Assembly (NCBI GenBank): GCA_900323505.1
Contig: OOIN01000004.1
Location: 806,001 to 870,000, forward strand
Direction: 5' to 3'
Length of the DNA: 64,000 nt
Source: Ustilago trichophora
Taxonomy: Eukaryota > Basidiomycota > Ustilaginomycetes > Ustilaginales > Ustilaginaceae
This document shows, one piece after another, positions 60,426-64,000 of this stretch. Both the position numbers and the translations under genes were made by a program. The notes beneath the pieces were generated by a model. The model searched no databases. It was not told the origin of the DNA and saw only the letters and a program-made list of their open reading frames with translations. Every line of letters begins with the position of its first letter. The first letter of the stretch is position 1.

Positions 60426-63400
60426 ATGAGCTCCATATCCTCCTCGAGCTCCTCGAGCTCCCGCTCGTCCTTCGATGGACCTTCTACTCCACCTGATACA
60501 GTTCACTCCCTCCCCAACTCGCTCAAAGCCGCACGACAGGAAGCTGGCATCGATGCCGAAGAGCCGCTTTGGAAAAAGCGCCACACATTCTTCCCCCTCG
60601 AACGTCAGGAACGCTACTCGGCCCCCACAGACAAAGGCTTCGTCGCACCAGAATTGACCGAGCTCGTCGCACCCAACATTGAATCTTTCAACGCTCTCTG
60701 GGCCGAAGATCCATCGTTGGACCCACCAGCATCGGCCATTTCGGGTTTCGTCAAAGAGGGCACTGGGTTGTTGGAGAAATCGCTCCGCAGACTGCCCCCC
60801 AGGATTGTGTTCGACGGCCAGGGAGATGCCAACAATGGATTGGGAAACAGGATCACCCTCCGTATGGACAGCGTCAATCTTTCCAAACCGCTCGTCAATG
60901 AACGTGCCAAGGGTGTACGCGAGCGCAGGGTCTTCCCCACAGAGGCGAGAGAGAGACTCTTCACCTATACCGGAAAGCTCACCGCTCGTCTGTGCTGGAG
61001 CGTCAATGGCGATCCTGAGCAGAGCGAGATCGTGAGCTTGGGTAACTGTCCCGTGCTCGTTCGTTCCAATCGATGCAATCTGCGGGGCATGTCTTCGAGG
61101 GAGCTCGTGGCCCACCACGAGGAGGCCAACGAGTTTGGAGGTTACTTCCTTGTCAATGGTAACGAGAGGTTGATTCGTTACTTGATCGTTGCCAAAGCCA
61201 ACAGCCCCCAGGCGATCGAGCGACCGAGTTTCGAAAAGCGTGGACCGAGTTATTCGAACAAGGCCATCGTCATCCGTTGTTTGCACAAGGAGGATCTCAT
61301 CAGTGTCACCAACGCCGTCCACTACCTACACAACGGTGGTCTCACCTTGCGATTCAGTTGGAGGAAGCAGGAATACATGGTGCCCGTCGTGATGGTGCTC
61401 AAGGCGCTCGTCGACGCTACCGACAAAGAGATCTTTGCATCAATCGTTCAAGGCGATTTCGAAAACACCTTCCTTACCGACCGTGTCGAGCTGCTGCTTC
61501 GCAACTTCAAGCAGTACAGCCTCTGGTCCGGCCACCAGTGCCTCGAATACCTCGGTTCCAAGTTCCGCGTCGTCCTTGGTTGCCCAGAGGACTGGACCGA
61601 CGCTCAGGTAGGAAGCGAACTCATCCACCGTATCTTCCTCGTCCACCTCGACAGCCCTCGTGAGAAGTACAAGATGCTCATCTTTATGATCCAGAAACTC
61701 TACTCGCTCGTCGCTGGCGAGTCGTGCGCCGACAATGCCGATTCTCCTCAGCACCACGAGATCCTTATGCCCGGCTTCTTGGTCGGTCAGATCATCAAAG
61801 AGCGCGTCGATGAGGCCGTCGGCAACATCCGCCAGCAAATCGCAAGAGACGTTCGAATGAAGACCAAAGGTCTCGACTTTTACGATGCCAGGTACATCAA
61901 GAAGACCGTTTCCAAGGTCAATATTGACATTGGTGTCAAGATTGCTTCCTTCCTCGCGACGGGTAACTTGTCCTCTCCCTCTGGTTTGGATTTGCAGCAG
62001 ACCTCCGGTTTTACGATCATGGCCGAGAAGCTCAACTTTGCCCGTTACCTTGCCCACTTCCGTTCCGTCCACCGTGGAGCTTTCTTTGCCGAACTCAAGA
62101 CGACCTCGGTGCGAAAGCTGCTCCCTGAAGCATGGGGTTTCCTGTGCCCTGTACACACTCCAGACGGTTCGCCATGTGGTCTGCTCAACCATTTCTCGCA
62201 TACCTGCCGCATGACGACACGTCAACCGGATGTGTCGCATATCCACGCGCTGCTTTCTGGTTTGGGAATGACCGAAGCTGCTTTCGCCGTCGGTGCGGTC
62301 GGAGCTGCTAGTCAGAAGAACGCCAGTGTGAGAGATAACATCGTTGTGGTTCAGCTCGACGGTACGATTTTGGGATACACTACGCCTGCGCTCGCCAAGC
62401 ACATGGCGACTGCTTTGCGAATCTGGAAGACCGAGGGCCTGCACCATGTGCCCCTGGATCTCGAGATTGGATTTGTCCCCACTTCGCGTGCTGGACAGTA
62501 CCCCGGTCTCTACCTCTTCTCGAATCGCGCTCGTATGATGCGCCCCGTGCGATTGCTCCACAACAACAAGATCGACATGGTCGGCCCCTTCGAGCAGGTG
62601 TATCTGGATATTGCTTGCGATCCGCAAGAAATCGTGCCTGGTGTCTCGACCCACGTCGAGCTGGCTCCCACTTCGATCCTTTCGGTGCTTGCCAATTTGA
62701 CACCCTTCTCCGACTACAACCAGTCGCCACGTAATTGTTACCAAGCGCAGATGATGAAGCAGACCATGGGTACCGCATCGACCGCGGTGAGCAGGAGGAC
62801 GGACAACAAGCTGTACCGTATCCAGACGCCGCAGACGCCCGTGGTCCGTCCTGAATTGTACAACAAGTACGGCTTTGACGACTACCCGAACGGTACCAAC
62901 GCCATCGTCGCCGTCATCTCTTACACCGGTTACGACATGGAAGACGCCATGATCTTGAACAAGAGCGCCCACGAGCGCGGGTTCGGTTACGGTACCGTCT
63001 ACAAGTCCGAGACTATCGACCTGCGCGATCTCAAGGGCAAGTCAAGCTCGAGTGTTCCAACGCTTCATTTTGGTTTCGCGCCCAACTACCGCGCTACCGA
63101 AGCCCAACGTGCGATCTTGGATCAGGACGGTCTGCCCTATGTCGGTCAAAAGGTGCTGGCTGGTGAGCCCATCTGCGCCTACTGGGACGAGGTCAGCGGC
63201 AAGACCAACTTTAAGAAGTTCAAGGGTGACGAGTACGCCTATGTCGACACTGTGCGTCTGCTCGGTTCCGATGCGGGTATGGGAGGCGGAGACAGTGAGT
63301 GCCAAAAGGTGCAGATCATGCTCCGTATCACTCGATCACCGGTGATTGGTGACAAGTTCTCGTCGCGTCACGGACAGAAGGGTGTCTGCTCTCAAAAGTG

Positions 63401-64000
63401 GCCCGCTGTCGACATGCCTTTCTCGGAGAGTGGTATGCAGCCGGATGTCATCATCAACCCGCACGCCTTCCCGTCGCGAATGACGATCGGCATGTTGATC
63501 GAGTCAATTGCCGGCAAGGCAGGTGCCATGCACGGCATTGCTCAAGATTCGACCCCGTTCACATTCAGCGAAGATTTCACGCCTACCGAGTTCTTTGGAG
63601 AGCAGCTCAAGGCGGCCGGGTACAACCATGTCGGTAACGAACCCATGTACTCGGGTATCACTGGTCAGGAGCTGCGCGCCGATATCTATCTGGGAGTTGT
63701 TTACTACCAGCGTCTCCGTCACATGGTCAACGATAAGTTCCAGGTGCGAACCACAGGTCCCGTTCACGCGTTGACACGACAGCCTATCAAGGGCAGGAAG
63801 CGTGCCGGTGGTATCCGATTCGGTGAGATGGAGCGTGATGCGCTTCTCGCACACGGAACGTCGTACATGCTGCAGGACAGGTTGATGAACTGTTCCGACT
63901 ACTCGACGTCGTACGTCTGCCGTACGTGTGGCTCGCTGCTCTCGGTCGGATTTGACACTGCCGCCTCTACACAGCACAACGGTGCCGGCGGTGCCATCTC
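60426..64000 (+). CDS. RPA135: RNA polymerase I second-largest subunit RPA135 (partial, runs off the window)
   Basis: An open frame of 1,191 codons with no stop before the window end. After a poly-Ser N-terminus, the beta-subunit domains appear in order: protrusion (FFPLERQERY ... NCPVLVRSNRCNLRGM), lobe, fork (GFTIMAEKLNFARYLAHFRSVHRG), external regions, then the hybrid-binding domain with GYDMEDAMILNKS, GDKFSSRHGQKG and HAFPSRMTIGMLIES, and the anchor GGIRFGEMERDALLAHG. The zinc ribbon begins with CRTCGS near 63920. LCPVHTPDGSPCGLLNH and the overall divergence from RPB2 point to Pol I, which transcribes 35S rRNA in the nucleolus. The usual length is about 1,200 residues, so only a short C-terminal piece is missing. 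Confidence 0.95.
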   Translation, partial: MSSISSSSSSSSRSSFDGPSTPPDTVHSLPNSLKAARQEAGIDAEEPLWKKRHTFFPLERQERYSAPTDKGFVAPELTELVAPNIESFNALWAEDPSLDPPASAISGFVKEGTGLLEKSLRRLPPRIVFDGQGDANNGLGNRITLRMDSVNLSKPLVNERAKGVRERRVFPTEARERLFTYTGKLTARLCWSVNGDPEQSEIVSLGNCPVLVRSNRCNLRGMSSRELVAHHEEANEFGGYFLVNGNERLIRYLIVAKANSPQAIERPSFEKRGPSYSNKAIVIRCLHKEDLISVTNAVHYLHNGGLTLRFSWRKQEYMVPVVMVLKALVDATDKEIFASIVQGDFENTFLTDRVELLLRNFKQYSLWSGHQCLEYLGSKFRVVLGCPEDWTDAQVGSELIHRIFLVHLDSPREKYKMLIFMIQKLYSLVAGESCADNADSPQHHEILMPGFLVGQIIKERVDEAVGNIRQQIARDVRMKTKGLDFYDARYIKKTVSKVNIDIGVKIASFLATGNLSSPSGLDLQQTSGFTIMAEKLNFARYLAHFRSVHRGAFFAELKTTSVRKLLPEAWGFLCPVHTPDGSPCGLLNHFSHTCRMTTRQPDVSHIHALLSGLGMTEAAFAVGAVGAASQKNASVRDNIVVVQLDGTILGYTTPALAKHMATALRIWKTEGLHHVPLDLEIGFVPTSRAGQYPGLYLFSNRARMMRPVRLLHNNKIDMVGPFEQVYLDIACDPQEIVPGVSTHVELAPTSILSVLANLTPFSDYNQSPRNCYQAQMMKQTMGTASTAVSRRTDNKLYRIQTPQTPVVRPELYNKYGFDDYPNGTNAIVAVISYTGYDMEDAMILNKSAHERGFGYGTVYKSETIDLRDLKGKSSSSVPTLHFGFAPNYRATEAQRAILDQDGLPYVGQKVLAGEPICAYWDEVSGKTNFKKFKGDEYAYVDTVRLLGSDAGMGGGDSECQKVQIMLRITRSPVIGDKFSSRHGQKGVCSQKWPAVDMPFSESGMQPDVIINPHAFPSRMTIGMLIESIAGKAGAMHGIAQDSTPFTFSEDFTPTEFFGEQLKAAGYNHVGNEPMYSGITGQELRADIYLGVVYYQRLRHMVNDKFQVRTTGPVHALTRQPIKGRKRAGGIRFGEMERDALLAHGTSYMLQDRLMNCSDYSTSYVCRTCGSLLSVGFDTAASTQHNGAGGAI

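Noticed and set aside
61440..62972. 510-codon open frame on the minus strand
   Set aside because: Antisense to RPA135; Val/Arg/His-rich, no domain.

Overview
The window looks like a nuclear chromosome segment of a smut fungus (Basidiomycota, Ustilaginomycotina, probably Ustilaginaceae). The evidence is many long intronless genes mixed with genes carrying short GT-AG introns, a VAC8-type armadillo protein with an N-myristoylation start, a velvet regulator, a diaphanous-type formin, a GPI-anchored chitin deacetylase and a GT15 mannosyltransferase. Two transposable elements and long non-coding spacers suggest a genome with more repeats than the most compact smuts. The species assignment is inference.

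Layout. 0-6.3 kb: GT15 mannosyltransferase (-), C2H2 zinc-finger protein (+), a 63-nt poly-T run, and a 2-oxoglutarate/Fe(II) dioxygenase (-). 6.7-11.9 kb: a complete tyrosine-recombinase retrotransposon of Ngaro type (minus orientation) with gag-like, RT-RNase H and recombinase frames and the diagnostic split direct repeats A1 ... B1-A2-B2. 12-19 kb: a seven-exon Maf-family pyrophosphatase gene, a three-exon COX7-like gene, VAC8 and a two-exon COX13 (subunit VIa) gene. 19.7-21.1 kb: velvet protein. 23.36-24.98 kb: an apparently intact Tc1/mariner (IS630-type, DD34E) transposon with TA duplications and subterminal inverted repeats, inside a gene-poor stretch (21.1-28.5 kb). 28.5-34 kb: RNase P/MRP subunit POP4, a catalase-like protein and chitin deacetylase. 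36.4 kb: a single 5S rRNA gene. 36.9-46 kb: mitoribosomal protein mS23 and a very large diaphanous-related formin. 46-64 kb: glutathione reductase with an AUG-less mitochondrial-presequence-like extension, an unknown membrane protein, three-exon MRM2 rRNA methyltransferase, an ArsB/Na-sulfate-type permease, UTP18, porphobilinogen deaminase (HEM3) with large insertions, and the 5' part of RPA135, the second subunit of RNA polymerase I, which runs off the end.

There is no operon logic, but several genes share themes: mitochondrial function (COX7, COX13, mS23, MRM2, the possible mitochondrial form of glutathione reductase), rRNA production (UTP18, RPA135, POP4, 5S rRNA) and the cell surface or polarity (GT15, chitin deacetylase, formin, VAC8). 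A tandem pentamer (CTGTA/TACAG) recurs in the spacers between genes and I did not see it in tandem inside genes; it is the most widespread unexplained signal in the window.
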